Shown piece after piece: positions 1 to 13,173 of a stretch of 58,818 nucleotides of DNA. The DNA is taken from the NCBI RefSeq assembly GCF_028610705.1, contig NZ_JAQQWT010000020.1:1-58818 (forward strand). Direction: 5' to 3'. The DNA comes from Halalkalibacter alkalisediminis. GTDB taxonomy: Bacteria > Bacillota > Bacilli > Bacillales > Bacillaceae_D. Each line of letters begins with the position of its first letter. Positions within the stretch are counted from its first letter, which is position 1. Position numbers and translations under genes: made by a program. The notes under the pieces were generated by a model. It was not told where the DNA came from. It worked only from the letters and a program-made list of their open reading frames with translations, and did not search any database.

Positions 1-76
1 TTCGAACCCCCGCGCGGTTTAACCCGCCTGTCGGTTTTCAAGACCGATCCCTTCAGCCGGACTTGGGTATTCCTCC
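1..76 (-). tRNA. tRNA-Ser (UGA), 3' end cut off by the window
   Basis: On the minus strand the molecule starts GGAGGAATACCC. It has an anticodon loop CTTGAAA (anticodon UGA), a long variable arm typical of tRNA-Ser, and a GGTTCGAA T loop. The 3' acceptor strand lies outside the window. It follows tRNA-Ala by 12 bases, so both belong to one tRNA cluster transcribed leftward. Confidence 0.93.
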
Positions 77-88
77 GCGTAACAAAAA

Positions 89-164
89 TGGTGGAGCCTA
101 GCGGGATCGAACCGCTGACCTCCTGCGTGCAAGGCAGGCGCTCTCCCAGCTGAGCTAAGGCCCC
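89..164 (-). tRNA. tRNA-Ala (UGC)
   Basis: A full cloverleaf reads on the minus strand: acceptor GGGGCC..GGCTCC with encoded ACCA 3' end, D loop with AGCTCAGCTGGGAGAGC, anticodon loop CTTGCAC (UGC) and T loop GGTTCGATCC. Length is 76 nt. It lies immediately upstream of tRNA-Ser. Confidence 0.97.
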
Positions 165-472
165 ATTAGAATGCAAGTCATTATTAACAAATCTTTATGA
201 CCCGAGATTTAAAATATTATCATAATATATTTCAAATGGCAACAAGTAATTAGAAAAGATTTCAGCAAGACACCATTTTAAATAGTACAATTGTTATTAA
301 AACCTTTTTAGGCCCCTGATTTAGACTCCTCAATCAGCACCAAACAAATCCAACATCGATTGTAAACAGTGGAGGATCTGATGCGCATTCCAGTCTATCT
401 ATTAAGCTGGAACTGGCAAATATTCCTCCCTTTCTGTTTGAATATAACCACTTTTCGTTAACAACTCAGTTC
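165..472. other. Intergenic stretch without a recognisable gene
   Basis: These 308 bases separate murF (minus strand, ending at 473) from the tRNAs. I see no ORF with a ribosome-binding site, no tRNA and no convincing hairpin with a T-run. It should hold the murF 3' end signals and the promoter of the tRNA cluster, but I could not pick either with confidence. Confidence 0.5.
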
Positions 473-1846
473 TTATGTTAAAGCATTAACAACCTCTTCT
501 AGTTTCATGCCGCGCGAGCCTTTAACTAAGACCACATCGCTTTCCTCCACAACTTCCTTTAGTTTAGCAATCAACACCTGTTTATCATCAAAAGCCAAAA
601 CATGATTCTCTGTGAAATTCTCCTTTGCCCCATCTGCAATCTTTCTGCCTAATTTACCAAATGTAAAAACATAACTGATTTTCTCAGCATCAATTCCTTT
701 TCCCATTTCATAGTGAAAGACCTCTTCATTGTCACCTAGTTCCAGCATATCCCCCAAAACGACTATTTTTTTCCCATAGTCCTTTAAATCTTGAAGCAAT
801 TCAATCGCGGCACGCATCGAAGTTGGGCTGGCATTATACGCGTCATTAATAACGGCTACTCCACCTTTGCCTTGGATCAACTCCGTTCGCATCCCCGTAA
901 TCTTGATCAGATCCAACCCTTTTTGGATATTAGGAATAGACACTTCGAAAAGTTGAGCAATTGCGATAGCGGAGAGGGCGTTATTAATGTTGTGTTTACC
1001 GAGAACCGGAATAAAAAATTCGTTCTCATCCTCACCGTTCAACGTAAAATACGTGCCGTTACTCTTCTGCTCGCTCTTCACAGGGTAATAGTCGTTCGTA
1101 TTAGAGCTGCCAAAGGTAATGACATTAAAAGGACTGTTCACTACTTTTTCCGTTAATAGTGGCTCATCCCCATGGATCACTAGTGCCCCGTTTTTCTGCA
1201 ATCCAGCCGTAATCTCAAATTTCGCCTCGGAAATCCCTTCCCTTGAACCTAAATCTAATAAGTGGGACTCACCAATATTTGTGATGATCGCGGCATCAGG
1301 TTTTGCAATCGTTGATAGAAGTTCAATTTCTCCCCTTCCACTCATCCCCATTTCCAACACAGCCATTTGCGTGTCTTCCTCTAATTGGAGAATCGTCAAT
1401 GGCAGACCAATGTGGTTATTATAGTTCCCTGCCGTTTTTTGAACTTTATAAGTCGTTGCAAGCACGGAAGTCACCATATCTTTCGTCGTTGTTTTCCCGT
1501 TGCTACCAGTGATTCCAATAACCTTCGCAGGAAGACTTGCCAAATAGTTTTGGGCTAAATCTTGCAATGCCAATAAAGTATTCTCCACATAAATAAGCGG
1601 AATGTCAGCAGGAGGGGTCGGCTGATTTTTTTGCCATAGGGCTCCTGATGCTCCATTCTCAACTGCTGCACTCACAAAGTCGTGGCCATTAAAGTTCTCT
1701 CCAACAAGCGGAATATACAGATTACCTTCTCGAATCGTTCTTGTGTCTGTAGAAACTCCTGCAATCTCCGTATTAGTAAAACCTTGGTCAACAATTTCCC
1801 CGTTCACCCACGTAGATATCTCCTTAAATTTTCTTTTAATCATCAT
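473..1846 (-). CDS. murF: UDP-N-acetylmuramoyl-tripeptide--D-alanyl-D-alanine ligase
   Basis: MurF adds D-Ala-D-Ala to the UDP-MurNAc tripeptide, the last cytoplasmic step of peptidoglycan precursor synthesis. The 457-residue length is normal for the family. Visible features are the Mur-ligase ATP-binding loop GITGSNGKTTTK (about residues 111-122), the ITNIGESHL stretch and the C-terminal GSRGMKLE motif. The N-terminal substrate-binding domain begins with TDTR. The start ATG is preceded by GAAGGAGCGATA. It lies downstream of ddl on the same strand, the usual ddl-murF pair, although a terminator-like hairpin separates them. Confidence 0.97.
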   Translation of the reverse strand: MMIKRKFKEISTWVNGEIVDQGFTNTEIAGVSTDTRTIREGNLYIPLVGENFNGHDFVSAAVENGASGALWQKNQPTPPADIPLIYVENTLLALQDLAQNYLASLPAKVIGITGSNGKTTTKDMVTSVLATTYKVQKTAGNYNNHIGLPLTILQLEEDTQMAVLEMGMSGRGEIELLSTIAKPDAAIITNIGESHLLDLGSREGISEAKFEITAGLQKNGALVIHGDEPLLTEKVVNSPFNVITFGSSNTNDYYPVKSEQKSNGTYFTLNGEDENEFFIPVLGKHNINNALSAIAIAQLFEVSIPNIQKGLDLIKITGMRTELIQGKGGVAVINDAYNASPTSMRAAIELLQDLKDYGKKIVVLGDMLELGDNEEVFHYEMGKGIDAEKISYVFTFGKLGRKIADGAKENFTENHVLAFDDKQVLIAKLKEVVEESDVVLVKGSRGMKLEEVVNALT

Positions 1847-1928
1847 TATCGCTCCTTCTTGTCAGATGTATCTTAAGTATTATGAACATAATTGTAGGTT
1901 CCACAGAGTAGGCGGAATAACCGAGGAA

Positions 1929-1967
1929 GTAACTGAAAAAGGTATGATTTTTTACTTTTTCAGTTAC
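1929..1967. repeat. 13-bp perfect inverted repeat between ddl and murF
   Basis: GTAACTGAAAAAG (1929-1941) and CTTTTTCAGTTAC (1955-1967) form a 13-bp perfect stem with a 13-nt loop. There is no clear T-run on the minus side, so it may be an mRNA-stabilising or attenuating hairpin in front of murF rather than a terminator. Confidence 0.6.
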
Positions 1968-2010
1968 CTTTAAAAGACCCCTCTTTTCTGTTCGCTGTTT
2001 CTATTCTATG

Positions 2011-2044
2011 TAAAAGGAGGCTGACTCACAACGGAGTCAACCTC
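2011..2044 (-). terminator. Rho-independent terminator after ddl
   Basis: On the minus strand GAGGTTGACTC (2034-2044) pairs with GAGTCAGCCTC (2017-2027) around a 6-nt loop and is followed by TTTTA. It begins 18 bases after the ddl stop codon, so murF probably also needs its own promoter or read-through. Confidence 0.8.
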
Positions 2045-2061
2045 AATACTCATTTTATACC

Positions 2062-3162
2062 TTAAAAGGTGTGTTTAATCTTCTGTTTTTCCTCATGGCG
2101 CTTGACTCCAAGATCGACTAATTTTTCAATCAGTTTGGAGTACGGCAAACCTGATTCCTGCCACAACATCGGGAACATACTGAATGGCGTAAACCCAGGC
2201 ATCGTGTTCACTTCGTTCATGAGAACTTCACCCTCTTTAGTCAAGAAGAAGTCGGCACGGACTAATCCAGAGCAATCGAGAGCTTTGAAAGATTGAATCG
2301 CTACACTCTTAATGTTCTCATATTCTTCCTCGGTGATATCAGCAGGGATAATAAGTCCAGTGTCCCCATCCTCATATTTCGCTTGATAGTCGTAAAAATC
2401 TGTTGTCGGTACGATCTCACCGACAACAGAGCACTCGGGATCCTCGTTTCCTAACACTCCAATTTCTACTTCCCGACCGTCAATTCCTTCTTCAATTATA
2501 ATTTTACGGTCATATTCAAAGGCTACCTCAAAGGCTTTTTCTAAGCTTTCGCGGTCCTTACATTTACTAATTCCAACACTAGATCCTAAGTTGGCCGGTT
2601 TAACAAAACAAGGATAGCCAAGCTGTTCTTCGACATTCTTGTATGCCGCTTCAGCATCCATTTCCCAGTCAGTGCGTAGGTACCAAACATATTTAGCCTG
2701 CTTAATACCAGCCTGCTCATAGATGTTTTTCATCATGACTTTATCCATTCCGGCAGCCGATGCCAGCACCCCGTTACCCACATAAGGAATGTTCATCAGT
2801 TCTAATAATCCTTGAACCGTTCCATCTTCCCCGTTCGGTCCGTGAAGCAGCGGGAAAACCACATCGATCTTATCTTCATTCGTTTGGTTGTTGTCAGCTT
2901 TTGCTGCAACCGGGAAGATTTCCGAATTTAACGCTACCGGAGAGATCGTTTCCCCTCCATCTATTAATTGAAGCTCTTTGACATCCTCCACCGGGCCTTC
3001 GAGCTGCGCTCCCCTGACCCACTCTCCCGTTGCTGATATATATATTGGATGAATTTCATATTTTGTTAAGTCTAATGCTTTAATAACAGCTTTTGCCGTT
3101 TGTAATGATACTTGATGTTCCGCAGATTTTCCACCATATAATAATCCAAGTTTAATCTTCAA
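2062..3162 (-). CDS. ddl: D-alanine--D-alanine ligase
   Basis: Ddl joins two D-alanines with ATP to make the dipeptide used by MurF. The 366 residues cover the three ATP-grasp domains: N-terminal [18 protein letters not shown]-grasp core [17 protein letters not shown], and C-terminal GLVRADFFL plus [16 protein letters not shown] (metal and D-Ala binding). The start codon is TTG preceded by GGAGGGTGAAAA. Gene order ddl-murF is as in other Bacillaceae. Confidence 0.97.
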   Translation of the reverse strand: MKIKLGLLYGGKSAEHQVSLQTAKAVIKALDLTKYEIHPIYISATGEWVRGAQLEGPVEDVKELQLIDGGETISPVALNSEIFPVAAKADNNQTNEDKIDVVFPLLHGPNGEDGTVQGLLELMNIPYVGNGVLASAAGMDKVMMKNIYEQAGIKQAKYVWYLRTDWEMDAEAAYKNVEEQLGYPCFVKPANLGSSVGISKCKDRESLEKAFEVAFEYDRKIIIEEGIDGREVEIGVLGNEDPECSVVGEIVPTTDFYDYQAKYEDGDTGLIIPADITEEEYENIKSVAIQSFKALDCSGLVRADFFLTKEGEVLMNEVNTMPGFTPFSMFPMLWQESGLPYSKLIEKLVDLGVKRHEEKQKIKHTF

Positions 3163-3575
3163 TTTTCACCCTCCATGTCCATTTCCATATCCACTTCTTA
3201 TTGTAACACTATCGTCCCTAAACTAAATATGAATTTTTGCTTAGTTTACACCACTCGTACTGGCTAATGGCCCTATATTTAATTATTGTATGTAAATTTT
3301 TTTTCTTTGGGCATGTTTATTGGAAAGTTTTCGTGATAAGAGGTGTCGCATTTGGTAGGACTTCTTAGTGCTTCACTACGGTCACCACTTCCTTCAATTT
3401 ATTAGCCACTTATTATAGAACCTTTTTTAGCCCGCTATGAAAATGTTCATAGCGGGCCAAGATATCTGAATTCAATTTTATGATACGCCTTTTTCTGTTT
3501 ATTCTTAAGAACGTTAAAGAACTATCATGAATCCTGGATGTAGGGAATTTGTACCCCTATAATTATCCTTGTTTC
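3163..3575. other. Intergenic region with a strong hairpin (3430-3457)
   Basis: This 413-base region separates ddl from the beta-glucosidase operon. GCCCGCTATGA (3430-3440) and TCATAGCGGGC (3447-3457) form an 11-bp perfect stem with a 6-nt loop. It is probably the end signal of the bgl operon, but no T-run follows on the minus side. No gene is visible. The part next to 3163 must contain the ddl promoter. Confidence 0.55.
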
Positions 3576-6451
<2,876 letters not shown>

Positions 6452-6525
6452 TCAGTTAAATAAATAACCAGAAGGAAGGTCTAATTACTCGTTTTCCTTC
6501 TGGCTTCTATCATTCTTACTTATTT

Positions 6526-8460
6526 TTATTTAATTAAGGTAATTAAGCTATCACCATGTTTCACTTCTTTTTCTTCTGTTGTCATTAGGTTATATTGATC
6601 TGAATTCGTTACAACTACAGGTGTAGCAAGCTCAAACCCAGCTTCCTGAATCCCCTTAATATCAAACTCAACCATAAGTTGTCCTTTTTCCACACGGTCT
6701 CCTTGTTGAATATGAGCCTCGAAGAACTTTCCTTGCAACTGAACTGTATCCATTCCAACGTGAATTAATAATTCTGCCCCATTATCAGAAGTAATTCCAA
6801 CAGCATGCTTTGTCGGGAATAAGGCTGATACCGTTCCTGACACAGGTGCCACTAATTTTCCTTCTGTCGGCACAACAGCAACTCCTTTTCCAAGTGCACC
6901 GGTTGCAAAGGCTTCATCTTTAATATTTGATAAAGGTAGTACTTGACCTACGAAAGGACTAGAAATCACTTCACCTTTCACTTCTGCTGCATTGGTTACT
7001 CGCGCTTCTATAGGAGCTTCAGTAGCTGCTACTTCCGCTTTCTCAAGTGGAGTTTCTCCTTTATTGACCCCACCAAATAAATACGTTAAGACTACACCCA
7101 ATACGAATGCAACAACCATAGCAATTAAAGCACCCCATACGGTCATATCAAGACCATTTGGACCAATAAATGATGGAATCATGAAAATTCCAAGTCCACC
7201 AATCATATACGTTTTTGTTCCGAAAAATCCGATTAATGCACCACCAATACCAGCACCGATACAACTGATAATAAATGGTTTCTTTTTAGGTAGGGTAATT
7301 CCGTAAATTGCAGGCTCTGTGACACCAAAGATACCTGAAATAAATGCTGGAATACTAAGTGACTTTAATTTTTTATTTGTCGTTTTTAAATAAACTCCAA
7401 GTACCGCACCAATCTGTGCAAACGAAGCTGCGAACATCATTGTTAATACTGGATCAGCACCAAATGTTGATAAGTTGTTAATGGCAACTGGTACAAGACC
7501 CCAATGTAACCCGAAAATAACTAACACTTGCCAGAAACTACCAATAAATAACCCTGCAATAATTGGACTTAAATCATAGACGAACACCGTTGCTTGACCA
7601 ATAATTTGTGCAGCCCATGTAGAAATTGGACCAATGATAATAAATGTTAATGGTACAAGAACAAGCAATGTAAAGAATGGTACTAAGAATGTTTTAACAA
7701 CATCAGGAATGACTTTCTTAAACCCATTTTCAATCTTCGCTCCAAAGTATGTTGCAAGAATGACTGGGATTACGGAAGAAGCATAACTCATTAAAATAAC
7801 TGGTATCCCAAAGAAGGTTACATGTACAGGAGATTCAAACATCGTCCCTGCAAATAATACGTAAAGCGGATCTCCTGTCATTAATGTATCAACCGCTGGA
7901 TACACTAACGACGCACCAATGGCAATCCCGATAAATGGCGATCCACCAAACTTCTTCATCGCTGTGTAACCTAAGAATATCGGTAAGAAATGGAATAATG
8001 AATCCCCAACGATATTTAGTATTTGATACGTTCCATCCGTTGCTTCTAACCATCCAACGGATAAAAATAGTGCATTAAACCCTTTAATCATCCCTGTTGC
8101 GGCTAACACACCTAAGATTGGTGTGAAAATACTTGCGATAATGTCAATAAAGCGACTAAAAACACTACCTTTCTCTTCGTTTCCATCTTCGTCACTTTGC
8201 TGCGATTGATCAGCAAATCCACCAACGGTAACAACCGCTTTGTACACGTCAGGAACATGGTTCCCGATCACGACCTGATATTGTCCTCCGCTTTTCATGA
8301 CTGTTACAACTTCATCCATATTTTTTATAGCCTCTGTTTGGGCTTTGCTTTCATCCTTTAATTTAAATCGTAATCTTGTAATACAATGAACAACACTTTT
8401 CACATTTTCTTTTCCGCCAACTTTTTCAAGAATTCTTTTGGCTAATTGCTCGTATTTCAT
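6526..8460 (-). CDS. bglP: PTS beta-glucoside transporter, fused EIIBCA
   Basis: Membrane permease that imports and phosphorylates beta-glucosides. In order: EIIB (residues 1-90) with phospho-cysteine Cys26 in VVHCITRLRFKLKD; EIIC (about 105-465) with many membrane spans and the GVTEPAIYGITLP motif; a linker rich in Ala and Glu; and EIIA (about 490-644) with LLIHVGMDTVQL, which carries the phospho-histidine. The 644-residue length matches the BglP/BglF group. Ribosome-binding site GGGGG lies before the ATG. It is preceded by a terminator with a RAT-like element and by licT, so antitermination probably controls it. Confidence 0.95.
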   Translation of the reverse strand: MKYEQLAKRILEKVGGKENVKSVVHCITRLRFKLKDESKAQTEAIKNMDEVVTVMKSGGQYQVVIGNHVPDVYKAVVTVGGFADQSQQSDEDGNEEKGSVFSRFIDIIASIFTPILGVLAATGMIKGFNALFLSVGWLEATDGTYQILNIVGDSLFHFLPIFLGYTAMKKFGGSPFIGIAIGASLVYPAVDTLMTGDPLYVLFAGTMFESPVHVTFFGIPVILMSYASSVIPVILATYFGAKIENGFKKVIPDVVKTFLVPFFTLLVLVPLTFIIIGPISTWAAQIIGQATVFVYDLSPIIAGLFIGSFWQVLVIFGLHWGLVPVAINNLSTFGADPVLTMMFAASFAQIGAVLGVYLKTTNKKLKSLSIPAFISGIFGVTEPAIYGITLPKKKPFIISCIGAGIGGALIGFFGTKTYMIGGLGIFMIPSFIGPNGLDMTVWGALIAMVVAFVLGVVLTYLFGGVNKGETPLEKAEVAATEAPIEARVTNAAEVKGEVISSPFVGQVLPLSNIKDEAFATGALGKGVAVVPTEGKLVAPVSGTVSALFPTKHAVGITSDNGAELLIHVGMDTVQLQGKFFEAHIQQGDRVEKGQLMVEFDIKGIQEAGFELATPVVVTNSDQYNLMTTEEKEVKHGDSLITLIK

Positions 8461-8504
8461 GACTAACCCCCACTTTCTTATTTATCTTTAGTATTTTTTG
8501 TAAA

Positions 8505-8588
8505 TAAAAAACCTGATCCGATTGAGCACACAGAATAAGCTTTGTGCTTCTAATCAGACCAGGTTAAGCCCACTTAAGGTAACATTCC
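8505..8588 (-). promoter_or_regulatory. RAT-like antitermination site and terminator before bglP
   Basis: On the minus strand a sequence starting GGAATGTTACC and ending GGGCTTAACC (8561-8588) resembles the LicT target but is diverged. It overlaps a terminator whose stem CCTGGTCTGATT / AATCGGATCAGG (8552-8563 with 8512-8524 region) is followed by TTTTTTATTT. The stem is strong with G-U pairs. The terminator call is firm; the RAT call is an inference from its layout and partial match. Confidence 0.7.
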
Positions 8589-8685
8589 TTGGTAAAGATA
8601 TTATGTTTTGACTAAGGTAATGCTTTCTTTTTCAAAAAAGAAAGATATGATTGCTGTTACATTTTGATCGTTTGTTTACCCTACC

Positions 8686-9534
8686 TCAGCTTTGCTGGTG
8701 ACGCTGTGTAACACGATGAATATGCAGCGTCAAATAGATGATTTCATCCTTAGAAATCTCCCAATTATAGCTCTTTTCTAGGTACAGTTGAATCTTTTCA
8801 CTGCACCGAAAGGCTTCAGGATATTTTCTATTCAACTGTTCAAAGAGGAAATGATCTTCTGTTTCCATCACACGCTCTTTCCGTATAAACCTCATCGCAA
8901 AAAAGCGAAGATGTGTGAGAAACCGTTCATAATTAATGGAACTTTCATCTAATTCCATTCCGAAATGGTACTTTACAATATTCAATATATTATTGACCAT
9001 TTCTGTTACTTGTACAGCCTCAGCCATATTCTCTCCAGATAACTGGCTATTGACTAGATGCAGAGCAATGGATGCCGCCTCATCTTCCCCAAATAAAATA
9101 CCTGTTTCCTCTTGAATGATAGCTAACGCTTTCAACGATACTTGATACTCAAGCTTATAGTGCTTTCTGATTTCCCATAAGAGAGGGTTCTTTAAAGTAA
9201 TTCCCTGCTTATGTCTACTTATGGCAAAGCTAATGTGATCGGTTAAAGCTACATACAGATGATCATCTATTTTGTACGGCAATCGCGACTTGGCATAATC
9301 TAAAATCTTAGACGATATATTGAGATATCTTTCAGAAGTATCGCTTAATAGCTGAGCTAACTTATCAGAAACACCCTGTTTTTCTAATACAAAGGTCTTC
9401 TCAATTTTTGAAGTGTCGATTGGTTCTCCGGCCTTTTTTTGAAAAGCCAGTCCACGGCCCATCACAACAACCTCTTGGTTTTGTTGATTATTCGCTATCA
9501 CGACATTATTGTTAAACACTTTTTTAATCTTCAT
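8686..9534 (-). CDS. licT: BglG/LicT family transcriptional antiterminator
   Basis: RNA-binding antiterminator that stabilises RAT hairpins when beta-glucosides are present. The N-terminal co-antiterminator domain reads MKIKKVFNNNVVIA and GRGLAFQKKAG, followed by two PTS regulation domains with conserved histidines (LTDHISFA and HLRFFAMRF regions). I chose the ATG at 9534 (282 residues, close to LicT length) because GTAGGGCGGG precedes it; the open frame extends 21 codons upstream but that part overlaps the terminator. PTS phosphorylation of the PRD histidines is the known control. Confidence 0.94.
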   Translation of the reverse strand: MKIKKVFNNNVVIANNQQNQEVVVMGRGLAFQKKAGEPIDTSKIEKTFVLEKQGVSDKLAQLLSDTSERYLNISSKILDYAKSRLPYKIDDHLYVALTDHISFAISRHKQGITLKNPLLWEIRKHYKLEYQVSLKALAIIQEETGILFGEDEAASIALHLVNSQLSGENMAEAVQVTEMVNNILNIVKYHFGMELDESSINYERFLTHLRFFAMRFIRKERVMETEDHFLFEQLNRKYPEAFRCSEKIQLYLEKSYNWEISKDEIIYLTLHIHRVTQRHQQS

Positions 9535-9584
9535 CATCAAACCCGCCCTACTTCTGTTTTGTTCCAGTCTGTAAAAATGGGTAT

Positions 9585-9670
9585 AAAAAAAACCCAACCT
9601 TGAATACAGAATACCCCATGAAGAGCCTCCGAAACAAACTTAGGTTTTGCCTGCCGAACAGTAACAATCC
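9585..9670 (-). promoter_or_regulatory. RAT element plus overlapping terminator in the licT leader
   Basis: Minus-strand bases 9670 to 9643 start GGATTGTTACTG and end GGCAGGCAAAACC, a near-perfect LicT ribonucleic antiterminator. Its 3' half (AAAACCTAA) also pairs with TTGGGTTTT (about 9588-9596), followed by a T-run, forming the terminator. LicT binding would prevent the terminator and let licT-bglP be transcribed. Confidence 0.93.
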
Positions 9671-9689
9671 GTCTAAGAAAATATTTAAT

Positions 9690-9736
9690 TGAAATCGCTT
9701 ACTAAATTTATACCACGACAAAACAATCAGTGTCAA
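9690..9736 (-). promoter_or_regulatory. Sigma-A promoter with cre-like site for licT
   Basis: On the minus strand TTGACA (9731-9736) and TATAAA (9707-9712) are 18 bases apart. Just downstream, AGTAAGCGATTTCA (9690-9703) matches the catabolite-responsive element consensus at all but the first position, so CcpA would block the start of transcription when preferred sugars are present. Confidence 0.8.
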
Positions 9737-9826
9737 TAACCTTTCAAAAAAAATAATTTTTCATTTTTTCAAAACTAGTTTATGCTTTATCCATCATTAT
9801 TATAGAGTCATAGGGAGGAGAAAACT

Positions 9827-10695
9827 ATGAAATTAATCACAACAGATATGGATGGGACATTATTAAACGAAAAAAACGAGGTTATGCGAACGCAATCCGC
9901 AAAGCACAAGATTTAGGGATCCAGGTCGTCATTGCAACAGGCCGGTCTTACGAAGCGGCGATAAAACCTTTAATAAAAGCTGGTTTAACTTGCCCAATCA
10001 TTTGTTTAAATGGAGCACAAATTCATCGAAAGAATGGCGAAATAATTCGTAATATTTCATTAAACAAGGAAGCATGTCAAAAAATTGAACTCGCATGTAC
10101 GAGTGAGTCAAGTTATTTTGAAATCTTTACTAGCGCTGGAGGCTTTTCTGTCAATCGGGATGCCTTTATTCATATACTGGTCGATGTGATGAAAGCCCAT
10201 TATCCAGACGTTGAAACAAACGTCATTAAAGAAAAAGTTCAGCAACGTTTCCAAGATGAAATGATTCAAACCGTGGATGATTTCGATGATATTTTCAATA
10301 ATAATGACATTGAGGTCTATAAATTTCTTACCTTTTCTTTAGAAGAGGATGCTTTACAAAGAATCCGTGAGCAGTTAGAAGGTGAAAGAGATATCAACAT
10401 TACGTCTTCAGGTCATATGAATCTTGAATTTAACCATCGTGATGCCAATAAAGGAGCCGCCCTCGCTTTCTACTCTAGCATACAAGGCATCGAATTAGAG
10501 GATGTCATGGCCATTGGGGATCATTTCAATGATTATTCGATGCTTGAAGTAGCTGGGTTCAGTGTCGCAATGGAAAATGCGGCTCCAGGCATTAAAGAAG
10601 TCTGTGACTTCACAACCAAAAAGAATTCAGAACATGGGGTAGCCTTTGCGATTGAAGAGGTCCTTCAAGGTAGAATCAAGAAGATGGTTAGGTAA
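9827..10695 (+). pseudogene. Cof-type HAD-superfamily sugar phosphatase, frameshifted
   Basis: The gene starts with a good ribosome-binding site (AGGGAGGAG) and MKLITTDMDGTLLNEKN, the HAD motif I with DxDGT. After about codon 18 the frame shifts by one base (near 9878-9886) and continues as ANAIRKAQDLGIQVVIATGR, then LNGAQIH, and the C-terminal GDHFNDYSMLEVAG motif IV. Compared with relatives a few residues are also missing at the break, so a deletion of 1 or about 16 bases is likely. Family members hydrolyse sugar phosphates. Either a true pseudogene or a sequencing error. It lies divergent from licT. Confidence 0.85.
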
Positions 10696-10759
10696 GATAC
10701 CTATCGTTTCAAATGTAGGATTTGTATAAAACCACTTAAAATAACGATTACAAATATTC

Positions 10760-10788
10760 TTGCTAGCTCAAAAAAACCATGTTATAGT
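10760..10788 (+). promoter_or_regulatory. Sigma-A promoter for the 10956 beta-glucosidase
   Basis: TTGCTA (10760-10765) and TATAGT (10783-10788) are separated by 17 bases. The RAT element starts 30 bases downstream of the -10 box, the expected spacing for a leader-controlled gene. Confidence 0.7.
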
Positions 10789-10817
10789 TAAATCGCAAAT
10801 AAACAAATATCCATTTA

Positions 10818-10902
10818 GGATTGTAACTGTTCAAACAGGCAAAACCTAAATCACGTATCTATGAGACTAATATGTCTTCCCTACGTGATTTAGGTTTTTT
10901 TT
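10818..10902 (+). promoter_or_regulatory. RAT element plus overlapping terminator before the 10956 gene
   Basis: Bases 10818-10846 start GGATTGTAACTG and end ACAGGCAAAACC, a LicT-type target. The last part, AAAACCTAAATCACGTA (10841-10857), pairs perfectly with TACGTGATTTAGGTTTT (10882-10898) followed by Ts, forming a strong terminator. The two structures are mutually exclusive, so LicT should also control this monocistronic gene. Confidence 0.94.
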
Positions 10903-10940
10903 ATTTCATCCTAGTGAATGAATATTCATTTCAAATTTAA

Positions 10941-12395
<1,455 letters not shown>

Positions 12396-12461
12396 TAGAG
12401 AAAAAGCAGAGATGATGTGCCTGAGGTGCCCCTCAAAAGGTAAAGCTTTTAAGCAGATAAA

Positions 12462-12512
12462 TGGCTGGTATGGATACGGTATTGAACCGGACTCATGCCA
12501 GCCAATTTTTTC
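12462..12512 (+). terminator. Terminator after the 10956 beta-glucosidase
   Basis: TGGCTGGTATG (12462-12472) pairs with CATGCCAGCCA (12494-12504) with one G-U pair and is followed by ATTTTTTCTTTT. No gene lies between it and the gerQ terminator. Confidence 0.85.
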
Positions 12513-12626
12513 TTTTACGCTTGTTATTATAATAATTGATATATTCTTCCATTCTCTCTTTTGAGCGCTAATGAACTATCCCTTCTTCTAGTACCTCTGC
12601 AATTTGCATCCTTGTGTGGTAGAACT

Positions 12627-12661
12627 AAAAACCCGCCTTCTCGAAAGAAATAAGCGGGTTT
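12627..12661 (-). terminator. Terminator after gerQ
   Basis: On the minus strand AAACCCGC pairs with GCGGGTTT across a 17-base loop region and is followed by TTAG. It sits 17 bases after the gerQ stop codon. Confidence 0.75.
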
Positions 12662-12677
12662 CTAGTGTTCTACAGAT

Positions 12678-13148
12678 TCACTCCGATGTCTCCATGGCCG
12701 CCTCGATAGCCGGACTAATTTCCGTGTGAGGATAGTTGATTTGTTCCCCAAATTCTACCCAGTCGAGATTTGCCATCAGAAGCAGGTAACGTTTCCCGCT
12801 GGACGGGTCACTGATGATGATGTGGTCACGGCCAGCTGTTTCCACGCGCCCCTGATAAACCATTGCATTCCATCTGCTGTTCCCTTGGTAAGTAAAATAG
12901 AAGGTACCTATCTTCCCTTTGTTAAAGCGCAGGATATTTTCGATAAATGATTCTTCCACCACGCCTGTCGGCAATTGTTGCCCAGTGCCCATAGGAACAA
13001 CGGGGACGGAATATGCCGGTCCAGAAGGCACATTCATAGGGAAGCCTCCTGGTTGTTGTTGTTGTGCAGTCATACCCTGCATTACGGAAGTGGGATAATA
13101 ACCAGGAAAAGAATTCGTTGGATAATAACTGGAGTCTCCAAACCTCAT
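12678..13148 (-). CDS. gerQ: Spore coat protein GerQ
   Basis: GerQ is an inner-coat protein needed for CwlJ localisation and is cross-linked by transglutaminase. The 156-residue product has a Tyr/Pro/Gln-rich N terminus (SSYYPTNSFPGYYP) and the conserved C-terminal domain EESFIENILRFNKGK...DPSSGKRYLLLMANLDWVEF. I start at the ATG at 13148, which has AAAGGAG upstream; the open frame runs 32 codons further but overlaps cwlJ. It follows cwlJ by 25 bases, the same pair as in B. subtilis. Expression is expected in the mother cell during sporulation. Confidence 0.95.
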   Translation of the reverse strand: MRFGDSSYYPTNSFPGYYPTSVMQGMTAQQQQPGGFPMNVPSGPAYSVPVVPMGTGQQLPTGVVEESFIENILRFNKGKIGTFYFTYQGNSRWNAMVYQGRVETAGRDHIIISDPSSGKRYLLLMANLDWVEFGEQINYPHTEISPAIEAAMETSE

Positions 13149-13173
13149 ATGAAGATCAGCTCCTTTTTTTATT

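Noticed and set aside
791-1973. Several plus-strand ORFs antisense to murF
   Set aside because: They have no ribosome-binding sites or family matches and lie inside an obvious gene on the other strand.
9548-9736. 62-codon minus-strand ORF upstream of licT
   Set aside because: It lies over the licT promoter, RAT and terminator and has no ribosome-binding site.
10741-10756. cre-like sequence before the 10956 promoter
   Set aside because: TGTAATCG matches only the left half of the consensus, the right half is missing.
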